Below are positions 11,451-22,951 of a DNA stretch of 62,000 nucleotides, one piece after another (positions within the stretch are counted from its first letter, which is position 1; each line of letters begins with the position of its first letter). The notes beneath the pieces are model-generated. The model ran no database searches. It had not been told where the DNA came from and saw only the letters and a program-made list of their open reading frames with translations. The position numbers were made by a program, and so were the translations under genes. This stretch comes from Gnetum montanum (taxonomy: Eukaryota > Streptophyta > Gnetopsida > Gnetales > Gnetaceae): contig MNCI01000556.1 in the NCBI GenBank assembly GCA_015680685.1, positions 817,931-879,930 on the forward strand. Reading direction: 5' to 3'.

Positions 11451-12960
11451 TGAGGCTCTCAAAAGTCCAAATGTATCTTTGTGGATGGTAGCAATGCAAG
11501 AGAAGATTGAAGCTTTACACAAAAACAAGACATGGGATCTTGTTACACTACCACAAGGAAGGAAGGCTATTGGAAACAAATGGGTCTACAAGATCAAATA
11601 TGATAATAACGATCAAGTGGAGTGATATCATGCAAGATTGATGGTAAAGGGATATGCTCAAAATGAAGGAATTGACTTCAATGAGATATTTTTTCCTATG
11701 GTTAGACTTACAATAGTTAGAGTAGTCTTAGCAATGTATGCTATGTTTAACCTACATCTAGAACAACTAGATGTGAAAATTACTTTTCTTCATGGAGATC
11801 TTGAAGAAGAGATGTACATGCTCCAACTAAAAGGTTTTACAGAAGAAGGCAAAGAGAACATGGTTTGCAAGTTGAAAAAATCTTTGTATAGTCTCAAACT
11901 AGCACCAAGGTGTTGGTATAAGAGATTTGACTTGGATATCATGAGCCTTGGGTACAATAGACTCAATGCAGATCCTTGTACATATTTCAAGAGGTTTGAT
12001 GAAGATTTCATCATTTTGCTATTGTATGTGGATGACATGTTGGTTGTAGGCCCCAACAAAGAGCGAATCCAAGAATTGAAGGCATAGTTGGCTAGGGAAT
12101 TTGATATGAAAGACTTGGGATCACCAAACAAGATTCTAGGGATGCAAATTCACCAAGACAAAAATAACAAGAAGATTTGGCTTTCTCAGAAAAACTACTT
12201 GGGTAAGATCTTGCGACACTTCAACATGCAAGAATGTAAGCCAATTTCTACCCCACTTCTTATTAATTTCAAATTATTCTCCAAGATGTGTCCTAGAAAG
12301 GAAGTAGAGAGGAATCAGATGTCTTGAGTACCGTATGCATCAGTAGTGGAAAGCCTAACGTTTGCTATGATTTGTACAAAACCAAACATTGCACAAGTAG
12401 TGGGAGTGGTCACTGGGTACATGGAAAATCCTAGATGAGAGCATTGGAGTACTGTTAAAAGAATCCTAAGATACATTAAGGGTACCTCAGATGTTGAATT
12501 ATGTTATGGAGGATTAGAATTTACTGTTAAAGGTTATGTGGATTCAGATTTTGTAAGTGATCCAAATAAAAGGAAATCTACTACAGGCTATGTGTTTACA
12601 CTTGTAGGAGGAGCTATAAGCTGGGTATCAAAATTGCAAATAGTAGCAACATTATCTACAACAGAAGTAGAATACATGGCAGCTACACAAGCTTGCAAGG
12701 AAGCAATTTGGATTCAAAGGTTATTAGAGGAGCTTGGACACAAACAAGAGAAGAGTCCTTTGTTTTGTGATAGTCAGAGCACCTTGTGTATTGCAAGGAA
12801 TCCAACCTTTCATTCAAGGAAAAAACACATAGGAGTATAATTTCATTTTGTTTGTAACATAGTAGAAGATGGAGGTGTGGATATGCAGAAGATACACACA
12901 AAGGATAATCTTGCAGATGTTCTAACCAAGCCAATTAACATGGACAAGTTTGACTTGAGT
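11451..12960 (+). pseudogene. Copia reverse transcriptase and RNase H
   Basis: The RT starts with a LHEALKSPNVSLWMVAMQEK block, then KTWDLVTLPQGRKAIGNKWV, RLMVKGYAQNEGIDFNEIF near 11,640, LDVKITFLHGDLEEEMYM near 11,770, LKKSLYSLKLAPRCWYKRF near 11,870 and the polymerase catalytic LLLYVDDMLVVG near 12,018. LGMQIHQDK and LSQKNYLGKILRHFNMQEC follow. RNase H is seen as VDSDFVSDPNKRKSTTGYVF near 12,540, then STTEVEYMAATQACKEAIW, FCDSQSTLCIARNPTFHSR and a C-terminal NLADVLTKPI near 12,910. Only a handful of stops (for example at 12,085, 12,325 and 12,436) interrupt about 500 codons, making this the best-preserved coding sequence of the window. Confidence 0.93.
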
Positions 12961-13056
12961 AGATCCTCATATGGCCTAGCAAAAGCATAAGCAACATAGA
13001 ATGGCAAGGTAGAAAGAATGGTGTGGAGATATGATTGATCATCAATCAAAATCTCC

Positions 13057-13067
13057 AAGTGGTAGGT
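13057..13067 (+). promoter_or_regulatory. Polypurine tract of the copia element
   Basis: AAGTGGTAGGT immediately precedes TGTTGGCC, the LTR start. It is a decayed version of the AAGTGGGAGA-type polypurine tract that primes plus-strand synthesis in plant copia elements. Confidence 0.65.
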
Positions 13068-13404
13068 TGTTGGCCATAGTTATCATCATAAATTTAGGTC
13101 ATGATTATCATGATAAAATTAGACTATGGTTATTAAAATAGTGGGTGGTTATCATTAGTTATTTAAGGGCCCCTTCACCAATATAAAAGGGACCTCCCTC
13201 ACCTTAATTTAGATCCATCACATATCCCCTTTCCATCCCACTCTTACATACTTCTCCTATTGCATGAGAGAGAGGCTTCTTCTTGTTCTCTCCTTGTGAG
13301 GAAGAGAGCCGGTTGTTATCCCCATTTTTGATAATAAGATCCTTCTCCATTTGCCTATGGTTTTTTTCCCCCCACTTTTGGATTTTTCCATATAAAAGAT
13401 TTGT
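13068..13404 (+). repeat. Right LTR of the copia element, truncated
   Basis: Starts TGTTGGCCATAG, has a clear TATA box (ATATAAAAGG, 13,181-13,190), and aligns with the left LTR up to TTTTTCCATATAAAA near 13,398. There the last 80-100 bp found in the left copy are missing and the sequence jumps to target-like TGTCAAATCCAATAACT. Confidence 0.8.
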
Positions 13405-14100
13405 GTCAAATCCAATAACTTGATCATGTACTTGGCATTCACATCGACCGTGAGATGTCCATCTGAGGTAACTTCCAGCGAGCTGCAGGATGAAACTGGC
13501 CAAGGATCCCAATGGCACTTTCAGCACATGCTTCGCAGCTCCACAGGGTCAGATCCAATAATTCGATCATGTGCTTGGCATTCACGTCCACCGCAAGTGA
13601 GATGTCCATCTGGGGTAACTTCCAGTGAGCTGGTTTTCTCTTGCTTTACGACATCCCCTACGTCAATCTCGGCATTCCCTACATCAAACTCGGCATTGGC
13701 AAGTGCTGAAACATGAACGTGGCTATCCATCCTAGAGTTCGGCAGGCTTATGGTCGGTGTGATAAGTTGGGAATAAGCATGTTGTAGCCATTCTAGCCTG
13801 TTCAGGGATTTGTAAGAAGGATAGCTATATGCTTAAAACACTGATTTAGGCGTTGTTTACTTCCTGAATCACCACTCGCTCCACCTGAACCGAATTTGTC
13901 ATCATCCTACATCCTACTGTTCCTTAAATAATACGGAGACCACAGAGACAGCGTTATGAGTTAAGAATGAGTGTTTTGCAGCCGTGTTATTTGAACAAGC
14001 ATTTCACTTTTCTACATCTAAAAGAAATTGTTTGTTTCTTAGTTTTCGGCAATGAATCTTTGAATACCTTTCTGGGTGTCCAAACACACTGTTTACGAAT
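13405..14100 (-). other. GC-richer, gene-like patch with a 142-bp duplication
   Basis: From 13,407 a block (GTCAAATCCAATAAC ... ATGTCCATCTGAGGTAACTTCC) is repeated from 13,549 (GTCAGATCCAATAAT ... ATGTCCATCTGGGGTAACTTCC), period about 142 bp. On the minus strand an open frame of 69 codons starts with ATG at 13,730 and reads through VTPDGHLTCGGRECQAHDR. The second copy keeps a similar frame (CECQVHDQVIGFD). Base composition is richer in GC than the surroundings. I do not recognise the protein. It could be a first exon of a host gene cut by the copia element, or a captured gene fragment. Confidence 0.35.
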
Positions 14101-14779
14101 GATGACATTTTCATAGTATCTAAGGTAAAAGCATATGGAAAGTGAATAGAAATTTTAATTAAAAATATAGGGAAAAATCTGTCTGTAAACCTAATTAGGA
14201 TTATATAGGCACATCATGTTGACATTGATAATTTCCCATGACTATGTTCATCCATTCCATGTAGAAGAGATGGTTGAAGTGCTAGTATGAAGCTTTGAAC
14301 TTAATATGTTTAGAATCCCACCCACGTTATTATAAATGCAAATTTTCAGATTCTTGTTCATAATCTCTTTAAATGTTTTTTAACTTGATTTTAATTCTAT
14401 ACGGGCAGGAATATTTAGTATAGTTTTTGAACGGATTCTACACTTCAGCAGTTTAAAGTGTTTTTGTTTTTCATAGTGGATTAACAGTCGTTATATATTT
14501 ATAATATATATTAATAATTTCGGCGATAGAATTTATTTTGTTCTTACTAGGAAAGATCCATGCGCTTACCAAATCCTGGTCATGCACATAAAGAAAATTA
14601 TTTAGCAGAAAAGTAAAAAACATAGCAGAAATCATAAACATGGTATATATATTCAGTTATATAATTTGTTTCTCCAATGAATCTGGGTATGGATACACAC
14701 TAAAATTAGCAAGAATAGACTATATAAAGATATTATTTAAAGCTTTGATTGTGTTGTGAATTCTGCCGAAAAGTTTAGA
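14101..14779. other. AT-rich interval, nothing recognised
   Basis: No frame, repeat or RNA structure that I can support. Short AT-rich runs such as TATATTTATAATATATA near 14,490 are the only feature. Confidence 0.4.
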
Positions 14780-15240
14780 TTTCACTTTGTTAGAATGCTA
14801 TCTACCTTTGTTTTAACTTCCGATTTGGATAAAAATATTAGGTACCATTACTCATAGGCCTCCCTAGAGTGTTATGAATAAAAATATTATCTAGTGTTAC
14901 CAATAGGCTTTCTTAAAGTGTCATGATAAAAAATTTATCTAACATTAATACATTACTAATAGGCTCTTTGAGTGTTAGCCTTATGGACAAATTATTATTT
15001 GACATTAGGAAACTATGATTGGTAGTTTGCAAAAAATTTCACTTGTTAGAATGCTATCTACCTTTGTTTTAACTTTCTATTTGGAGATAAGCTTTCTTCG
15101 AGCATTATGGTTAAACATATTATTTAGAATTACCAATATGGTATCATAGAGTGTTACAATAAAAAATTATTTGTGTTACCAATAGCCTCTTCTTAGCATT
15201 AGTGTTATGGTTAAAATATTATTTATTGTTACATGGAAAC
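14780..15240. repeat. Degenerate tandem repeat array
   Basis: Units of roughly 50 bp built around TAGAGTGTTATG, AAAAATATTAT and TGTTACCAATAGGC recur about eight times with drift. A larger duplication is also visible: TTAGAATGCTATCTACCTTT occurs near 14,789 and again near 15,044, about 257 bp apart, each followed by GTTTTAACTT. This is an old minisatellite-like array with no coding content. Confidence 0.6.
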
Positions 15241-15349
15241 TAGAAACTAGAAACTTCTATTACATGCAGAAAATCACAAATGATATCTTAGATAGTTACA
15301 AAGCCTTAATATATTTTTGAAGAAAGTTAAAAACATCACTGATGTAATA

Positions 15350-16200
15350 CCCCAAGCAAATAAGGTCAATTTAAAAAAAAATCAATAGATTACAATTAAT
15401 AGTATAATTCATTTGAATATGAGCCAAAGACAGGTAAAATAAAAAAAATATGTTCATTTTCTATATTTTGTTTGCACAGTATGCAAATATGCTCTTGTCT
15501 TGGTATTTTGATCCAATGACCTTTCATAATAAGGAGATGATGAAAGTTCATTCATGCTATTGCACTCTTTTGGTACATTCATCCAATGACCTATCTCAAT
15601 AAGGAGATGGTGAGAGCTCATTCTTGCTCTAGTAAATTGATTTATTAAATAAATAAGAATAGCTAAGAATAGATACTTTTGAGTACTAGATAGCAAACCA
15701 CTTATAACAAAATGTAAATTAATTTTTTTTCCTAAAATATTCAACCAATCTTTCTGCTTTTGTAGTTTTCTGTAAGAGCCTTCAAAGGAAAATCCTCTAT
15801 TACAATATTCTATGACTTAAAGTGTAATTTTCCTTTATGCAACCATCATTTTCTTGTGTAGCATTCATTATTTTCTTAGCATAATTATCTTCCTACATGT
15901 GACTTAACTTCTTTTGAGAATAAGCATAAATTAACAAAGGGCTTCAACTTCCAAAGAAAGTAAGATATTATAAGTCTTCATTTTCACTTAAAATTCACAT
16001 ACAAAATATTGTTTTTGAACATGCTCTAAATTTTTATATTGCAAGACTGAAAAATACAAATCCCTATTTTATACTAAATCCAAGTCCACTTGTGGGACAC
16101 TCTTGGATCATTTGTGGCAAGTAATCCCCAAAAATCAAGAATCCTCTATTAACGAAGATTCATAGCAGTTGGCACGTAAAAAACATGTAGTTTTTTTCTC
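15350..16200 (-). mobile_element. Second LINE fragment (3' part)
   Basis: The minus strand matches the C-terminal part of the first LINE: blocks equivalent to AGTTAAGTCACATG(T/G)AGGAAG, TTATGCTAAGAAAATAATGAATGCTACAC and AAGGAAAATT occur in both, near 8,000-8,080 and, reversed, near 15,830-15,910. An AAAACAATATTTTG segment and a GGGGA segment continue the match outward to about 16,130. No RT motif remains, so it is a 5'-truncated copy of the same or a close family. Confidence 0.65.
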
Positions 16201-16596
16201 CCAACAATCATCATCATAGTTATTTGAGATTACGTGTAGTCATTTTTGAAGAGTTTAAAATTTTCGTTGAAACATGGCAAGTTTATTGAAATGGCCATCT
16301 CCTTTTCATCTATAAGGTTTTGGGTGAATGTTCAGTTGAAACATAATTTGAATAAAACTATTCTCCAACGATAATTTGCTGCCACAAAATAAAAACATTT
16401 AGCAATCCCCCTTTTCTTCTAGGATTCCCATTTTGCTCTGTTTTGAATGCCTCCTATCCTTTTCCTCCTTTATCATCTACTCAGGCCACCTTTCCTTCCC
16501 AAAGAGTGTACATGTGTAGTTACACTTATTCACATTCCTGACTTTCCTTTCACATGTATATTCATGTTTTCCTTTATAATGAAAAGGAGCCTAAAC
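16201..16596. other. Interval before the LARD element, nothing recognised
   Basis: Pyrimidine-rich sequence ending in the target TAAAC. After 22,951 it resumes (TAAACCCTCCCTGTCC), so this and 22,952 onward were once contiguous. Confidence 0.5.
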
Positions 16597-17180
16597 TGTG
16601 AGAGATTTCCCAAGAGTGGTGGTTCTCTTGGGCTCTCCCCATCGTTCGAGGGCCATGGAACACTCTGAGGCATCCTCGAGTGGCTCTCAAGTGGTACAAA
16701 ACCCATCCTGGCTTGGTGGTACCAAGCTAGCAATAGGACACCCTCCTGTTGCACTCTCTTCTCAGTCCTCTTCATTCCCCTCTTCTCCGTGGAGAACTAC
16801 ATGGCCTTGATTCTACGACGGTCGTAGATATGTAGGCAGCCAAGACTAGATAGTTTTGGTGTGGTTCCAGGCCACACCTTGTACTAGATCATGAGGGATC
16901 TGAGGGTGAGGCACCTTCCCTTGTAGGTGCATCGTCTCCCCTTCCACCAATGTGGTCTACAAGGTTGTGTCTGTGCTTGTTTGCTTGGTCCTCATTTTGG
17001 AGTTTGGTTACCCTCAATGAGGTGTGTGGTCATGTACATTCAGAAGCTTTTCTTCTGCTTGCACTCACTTGTGATATGCTTGCTTGCTTGAGGCATATTC
17101 CCCAGGTCTTCTACCCCATATCCACTGGATCTTTGTGAATTCCTCGAGGTGCCGGACAACGTCGGGGTAACGTTGTTACA
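16597..17180 (+). repeat. 5' LTR of the LARD element
   Basis: TGTGAGAGATTTCC to CGTTGTTACA. It contains a 17-bp palindrome (TCTACGAC, G, GTCGTAGA) at 16,812-16,828, which is decayed in the 3' LTR. The LTR is richer in GC than its surroundings. No clear TATA box was identified. Confidence 0.92.
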
Positions 17181-17182
17181 GA

Positions 17183-17194
17183 TGGTATCAGAGC
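17183..17194 (+). promoter_or_regulatory. Primer binding site, tRNA-iMet type
   Basis: TGGTATCAGAGC begins two bases after the LTR end and is the exact sequence complementary to the 3' end of plant initiator tRNA-Met. It is still perfect although the LTRs have diverged. Confidence 0.93.
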
Positions 17195-20100
17195 ATGTTT
17201 GAAATTGTGTTGTGCTCTTTGGTTTTTTTTACTCCATTGAGCTTGTTTGGTTAATGGTCCCTTTGGATTGATACCTAGGTGATCTAGGATCATATCCTTA
17301 TGTACTTTGAAGAGTTTCCTGATGGAAATGTTCTACACTCTTCATGAGGGGATAGATGTTCAGTTGAGAGCAATAGATGTATGTTGCTCTCTGTCAGGAT
17401 ATAAATGATTGCATTGTGGTGATGTCCTCTACTTGTTTACTTGTGGTTGGACTAGTTGTGATTGTATGCGATATGGTTGAGAGGAGTTCTACTAGCAACT
17501 CAAGAATTTTGTTGCTCAAGGAGCTCCCATCTCAGGTCTTCAGTGATTCATCTTGGATGAATCGGACCGAGTCTCCACTTCGGTTTCCACCCAGATGACA
17601 TGTTTCGAGATGGAATTTGTTGAATCGTGCAGGATATGATATCCTTGGCACTCCCACTCACCTTAGATATAATGAGTATGGGAAAATACAAATGGAGAAA
17701 AGATGGTTCCCAGGTACCTCAGGATGGAGGTCTTTCAGACATGTGCTCTTGGTGAGCCTTGTTCTGGGTGGACTAAGACCATTGCCGGTAGACTTCATAT
17801 GTTCGTGCTTGCAATTGTATGTTTGTCTATTTGTGTATGTGTGTCTTCATGGTTGCACTTTCAAATTCTTCATGCGTGTTATCTTGGTCGTGTCTATCAT
17901 TCGTAACGCAAGGCTTAATGTTCTACATGGTATGATGACTTATTATTGGGAACATTGAGGATGCAGTGGTTGTTTTGTGTCATCCCAAAGCCAAATGGTT
18001 GTTGTCTTGTTTGACAACTTATTATGCATGAGGCATGATTTCCCTTATTGTTAATCTTTGTGAGTTTTTCTCCTTTGTTGAGCTGGTGGTGTTGCCCTTG
18101 GGCTTGTGGCATCACTATTTTGATTGGTGACATTTCTTGGTCACTTTGATTTGAAGACTATTGGTGTGGGTCATCCTATTGTTGGTTCTTGTTGAGACCG
18201 CATCTCGTTTGATGAGAGTATTCTTGTGAGTGCATCCTTTGTGATGTTTCTGTTGCGAGAATTGCTTTGATGCATACTTGTTGTTGGATAGACCTTGGTC
18301 TTCCTCCTTATTTTTGGGTTGAGTTGAATATTTTCTATTGCCCATGACTCATATGAGTGTGTTGAAATTTTTGTCCTGGCTGAGGCCAGTGTTAGTTGCT
18401 GGGAATGATTGTTATGTATGAATCTTGAAATTCTAAGAGTGTGCTATCTCTCTCTTAGTGTGTCCCATGATGAAATCGTTTGTTTTGAGTGGGGATTGGA
18501 TTCCTCCATCAATTTTTGCATGATTGATCTTTATACATGTTGTTGAGGTCTTGAATTTTATGATGCGCAAGAGTCATATCTCTTTGTTATATGATCATGC
18601 TTGATGGTTGTGAATGAGGTTGATGTGCTAATCATGTTCCTGCTAACTTCTATGTTTCTGAGCTTGTGTCTCAGTGTTTGTAGGTAGCACAGGTACAAAG
18701 ATGCAGCCAGTGGTGACCTCAGTTGATTTTGTGAGCACTATGTCTATGGGAAAGATATGTGGTCTTGAGACCTTCATGAACTAATTATTTGGTCTCAGAA
18801 TCCCAACATTTGGTTGTGGATTTATCAGTACCTTGGTTGTGATGGATCAGCAGGTACATCATGATTTGTTTGCCTCTCAATGCTGGGGAAGCACTAACAA
18901 AGGACGGTGATCTATCCTAGACCCTACAAATATTGGGCTAGCAAATGGCATGAATGGTATCCTTGGCCATGCCAGATACTGATGGCCCAGGAGTGGCCAA
19001 TGCAATGAGGTCCCACTATGGCAAGATGGTGGATACTTAGTTGGTGTGTTTCATTATTCGATCATTACATTTGTGTCTCAAATTGTTTTTGTTTGAGGTT
19101 ACCCGTGTAGTTGGTTCAGTGTGACAGTAGATCATGTATCTTTTGAGACATTGCTACAATGATAGATGATCATTTATGCTTCATGATAGAGACAATTTTT
19201 TCTCAAAATAGCATGGTTCTTCATGGTATGCTCTTGGTGGCCTAAATCCTCTAGCCTAGGATGGGCTTGGGTAGTTTTCCTATAGCCTTTTAGGCTTGGG
19301 TAACATTCCCAAATACCATGTATGTTCCCATATATGAATGTAATCGGACCCTTGGGTATGCAAGATGTATCCTTGTGATATTCTCAATTCAAGTGTATGC
19401 ACTCAAAAGTGCTAGATGTATTGCCTATGTGACTCAGTTGTCTCTTGGTTGTAGGCCTATGCCACACTGTGACAAGGCCAAGCTTGATGTATGGTGTCTT
19501 CCTGGTGCTTGTTTTGGGGCACCCTTGCTATATGTTGTAAATGGCCTTTGTGGCTTGATGTATAATTCTACTGAAAACCTCATGAGAAATGCTTCAGTTG
19601 TGATATAGTGTTGTAACTAATGGACCAGGGCATGTCCTTGCCCATTATGCTCTTGAACTGGTGTCATGTGTTCTTGATGTTGTTGGCATGCCTGGATGGT
19701 GTATGCTTGGGGAACGCCCTTGAGACAGGACAAATCTTGGGAACACATTTTCTTGTGTTCTTGGACTAGCAAAGATCTTGTCCACAGATGATCGATGGTG
19801 ACTAAAATTCACATCAATGTTATGTCTAATGGTGGATTTGAGTAGAGTTCTGGGTAGTGGCACTTGGACTTGCTCTTCCATGTTGGAAGTGATCGTGGAG
19901 CAGTTGTCCAAACGTTGGGATGGTGGTCCATCCTTGAATATATGATGTTATAGATACAAAAATTTTGATTTCTCTTGGTGCGGTTGAATGTGCTTGAAAC
20001 ACTTGAGCCGATGCTCTCATGATTGGGGTTTCTAATGATTTGTACATGTTGGTGGGCTCTCATGACAAATTGCTTCTGGTGCTTTGGAGAGCTAGGATGC

Positions 20101-22354
20101 GCTCTCATAGATTGGGATTGATTCGTGCCTTCATGGTCGATGGTGTGATGCCATGATAGGGGACTCGTTGTGCCTATTAGGCTATGATGTCTTGATGAAT
20201 TGTCCCATGTACTCTATCCCTTATGTACACTGATGTATTACATAGTCCCTTGCTAATGTATTATCCCATGTCTCTGGTGTGAGGTTAATTCATGTTGGTG
20301 TTCTCACCTCCCTAGTGGGATAGAAGAGTTGATCATGAGGGATCATTCTCCATCTCAATGGATGTGCTCTTCAGTTCCTGAAATAATAAGGCAGATGGTA
20401 TTGAGACGGTTGTCTCCTATAAGCATTTGATATTTGGGACTTGCTCCTAGCTATGGTCCTATGTTCGTGAACTCGTGGGGCTTGTTCTTAGAGATAGAAT
20501 GTTGTTACCTTGGTGAAATTCATGAAACCTCCTTTATGAGGTCATGTTGTTGATGTAAATTAAAGATACATATTGCTTTTCGTGTAAGCAAAGCATGATC
20601 TTTTCTCTCTTAGTTTGGAGGCTTCAGAGGAACTTCCTTGTTGGGGTTCTCTGGTAGACCATCCTTATTATAAACCCTTCGCAGATGAATCATTTTGTGT
20701 TTGAGTTGTAAATGATGTTGATGCAAGCCCATTCCATGTAAAACTATCTTGAGGACCTGGTCCTCCCATGGGCAAGATGTTGTTGTTGACTTGTGTCTGT
20801 TGTTTGGGTTGAATGACAATAGGTAGTGGTGCGGCCTTGTCCACCAAAAATTGATGTAAATGGGCTTGATTGGGATGTATGAAACAAAACCTAGATCTCC
20901 CAAGATGAAAAAAAATGCTTGGTGTCTCGAGTTGTTCTCAAGGTGAAAATTTAATTTGGGTAAGACTTGTGAACCCATGTCTTCCCTCAGCTGGTGATAG
21001 TTCCACGATATGGTTCTATTGGCTCTATTAAATACTTGGGCGTGTATGAGGGGTAAGGTGTAGTTGGGCTACTATACTTACCTATGGAAGAAACCTCCCA
21101 AATAGGATCATTCCTGCAAGTGAAAAATCTACTGAAAGGTGTTGATTGCGAGACTGGAAGTCATTCTTTAGATAGTGGGGAAATGCAAATTCTGAGAATG
21201 TAATGTTCCTTGGAGAATTCATGTTCTGGTTACTCTCTAAGATGATTCTGTATTCATTCTTGGACCTAGTGTTCAGAAAATGGTGCTTGTCCCATAACTT
21301 GGTGTGGGAAGGATGGCTTGCATGTGGCAAATGTGGGTGACCCTTCTCCATGAATGGGATATTATGGTTTCATTTGATGTTGTGCTTACAATTGATATGA
21401 GACAGGTGATGGAGGATTGTCATGGGGTTGGCTGCCCAATTGACCCTCCACTTGTTCTAACATTCGAGCAAGCATTCTCGATGTTAGAAAATCACAAGAG
21501 GTGTTGATGATTGTGGGGGCTTGTTGTATGTTAGTCTCTTGGAGAAGCTTCCAAATATATTTTTGGATCTTCTCTTTCATTGGAATACTATGGAATGATG
21601 AATGATGAATTGAGGCATGCGATGCTAGTGTCTGTAGACGGCAAGGTCAAGCTCCAAAGATCTACCCTTGTACCTTGCTTATAAGGGAGAACATGCTTGA
21701 CTCCCTTCATACCAGCTTGAACAAACATGATGAGGAAAAAGAGAATGCACATGGTACCGATGCATGTGGAATCAGTGCTTAGATGGTTGCACTGGTGAGA
21801 CCCCATACGTCTCGATGTGAGTAGAAGAACATGGAGTTCTGGAAAGCATGAGTTGCTTACGGAGACATGGCTCTTAGGAGCATGTCCTCCCTCTCAGTGT
21901 GATGTTCCCAAGTCCCTCACCATGGGTAGTGGCCCTGGTGAGCCCTCAATACAAAGAAAAAAAATCAATGGGTGCTGAGATGCCATTCACAGAGGAACTC
22001 GGTGGGACTTGTTGAAGAGGAGCTTTCTTCTTGCATAAGTATGGGTTTACATAAGAATATATGTCTCTAGATCCTCAGAAGGGATGGATTTAGGGGATGC
22101 CTTAGAGACATTGGCCATTTGGGTTGGACTCTCTCGCTCATATAGAGAAGGGAAGTCTTGGGCTTCCTCCACTTGCCCTTGTGTTTCATGCAAGGAATTG
22201 GATGGAAGGATGTATCAGGTATTGGGTTTGGTACCTTCCTTCAAGCCTATCTTATAAGAAGTTGATGGATCCCCAGAGTTGATGGAGTTTCGAACCCATT
22301 TAGAAGTGTACACTCGAAGCTATCCTAGGCTCTACTCTAAGGACGTCGCTTTTT
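17195..22354 (+). other. Non-coding interior of the LARD element
   Basis: G/T-rich on the plus strand (many TTGTTG, GGTGTG and CTTGTG words), with frames of at most about 120 codons, none bearing retrotransposon motifs. The longest, on the minus strand at 20,610-20,978 (122 codons), has no recognisable domain and is probably chance. What the interior does besides carrying packaging signals is unknown. Confidence 0.75.
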
Positions 22355-22368
22355 GTGTGGGGGAGGAT
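22355..22368 (+). promoter_or_regulatory. Polypurine tract of the LARD element
   Basis: GTGTGGGGGAGGAT directly precedes the 3' LTR start TGTGAGAG. This G-rich form is common in plant LTR elements and marks the plus orientation. Confidence 0.85.
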
Positions 22369-22951
22369 TGTGAGAGATGTCCTAGAGTGGTGGTTCTCTT
22401 GGGCTCTCCCCATGGTTTGGGGGCCATGGAACACTTTGAGGCATCCTTGGGTGGCTCTTAAGTGTTACAAAACCCACCCCAACTTGGTGGTACCAAGCTA
22501 GCAATAGGACACCCTCCTGTTGCACTCTCTTCTCAGTCCTCTTCATTCCCCTCTTCTCCGTGGATAACTAAATGGCCTTGATTCTACGGCAGTCATAGAT
22601 ATGTAGGCAGCCAAGACTGGATAGTTTTTGTGTGGTGCCAGGCCACACCTTGTACCAGATCATGAGGGATATGGGGGTGAGGCACCTTCCCTTGTAGGTT
22701 CATCATCTCCCCTTCCACCGATGTGCTCTACAAGGTTATGTGTGTGCTTGTTTGCTTGGTCCTCATTTTGGAGTTTGGTTACCCTTAATGAGGTGCATGG
22801 TCATGTACGTTCAGAAGCTTTGCTTCTGCTTGCACTCACTTGTGAGATGCTTGGTTTCTTGAGGTGTATTCCCCAGGTCTTCCACCCTAGATCCACTAGA
22901 TCTTTGTGAATTCCTCGGGGTGCTGGACAACATCGGGACAATGTTGTTACA
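22369..22951 (+). repeat. 3' LTR of the LARD element
   Basis: TGTGAGAGATGTCC to ATGTTGTTACA, collinear with 16597-17180. Most differences are C/T or G/A. Confidence 0.92.

Larger units (their letters stand above)
8848..13404 (+). mobile_element. Ty1/copia retrotransposon, Tork/Tnt1-like
   Basis: The order LTR - gag - protease - integrase - RT - RNase H - PPT - LTR is specific to Ty1/copia, since INT precedes RT. Sequence motifs (YVDDML in RT, STTEVEYMAATQACKEAIW in RNase H, a CCHC knuckle in gag) are closest to the Tork/Tnt1 branch as I know it. The frame is broken by a limited number of stops, fewer than in the gypsy elements around it, so it is comparatively young. Two irregularities stand out: the 5' LTR is followed by target-like sequence instead of a primer site, and the gag N-terminus is missing. 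Confidence 0.9.
16597..22951 (+). mobile_element. Complete non-coding LTR retrotransposon (LARD type)
   Basis: A structurally complete element of 6,355 bp: LTRs of 584 and 583 bp with TGTGAG...TTACA ends, a perfect PBS, a polypurine tract and a 5-bp target duplication TAAAC (16,592-16,596 and 22,952-22,956). The 5.2-kb interior encodes no recognisable Gag or Pol motif on either strand, which defines a large retrotransposon derivative that must borrow proteins from another element. The two LTRs differ at about 9 percent of positions by my manual count, so the insertion is old. Confidence 0.9.

Noticed and set aside
20610-20978. 122-codon minus-strand open frame in the LARD interior
   Set aside because: No domain, no similarity to any retroelement protein I know, and the local G/T bias of the plus strand lowers the stop frequency on the other strand; treated as chance.
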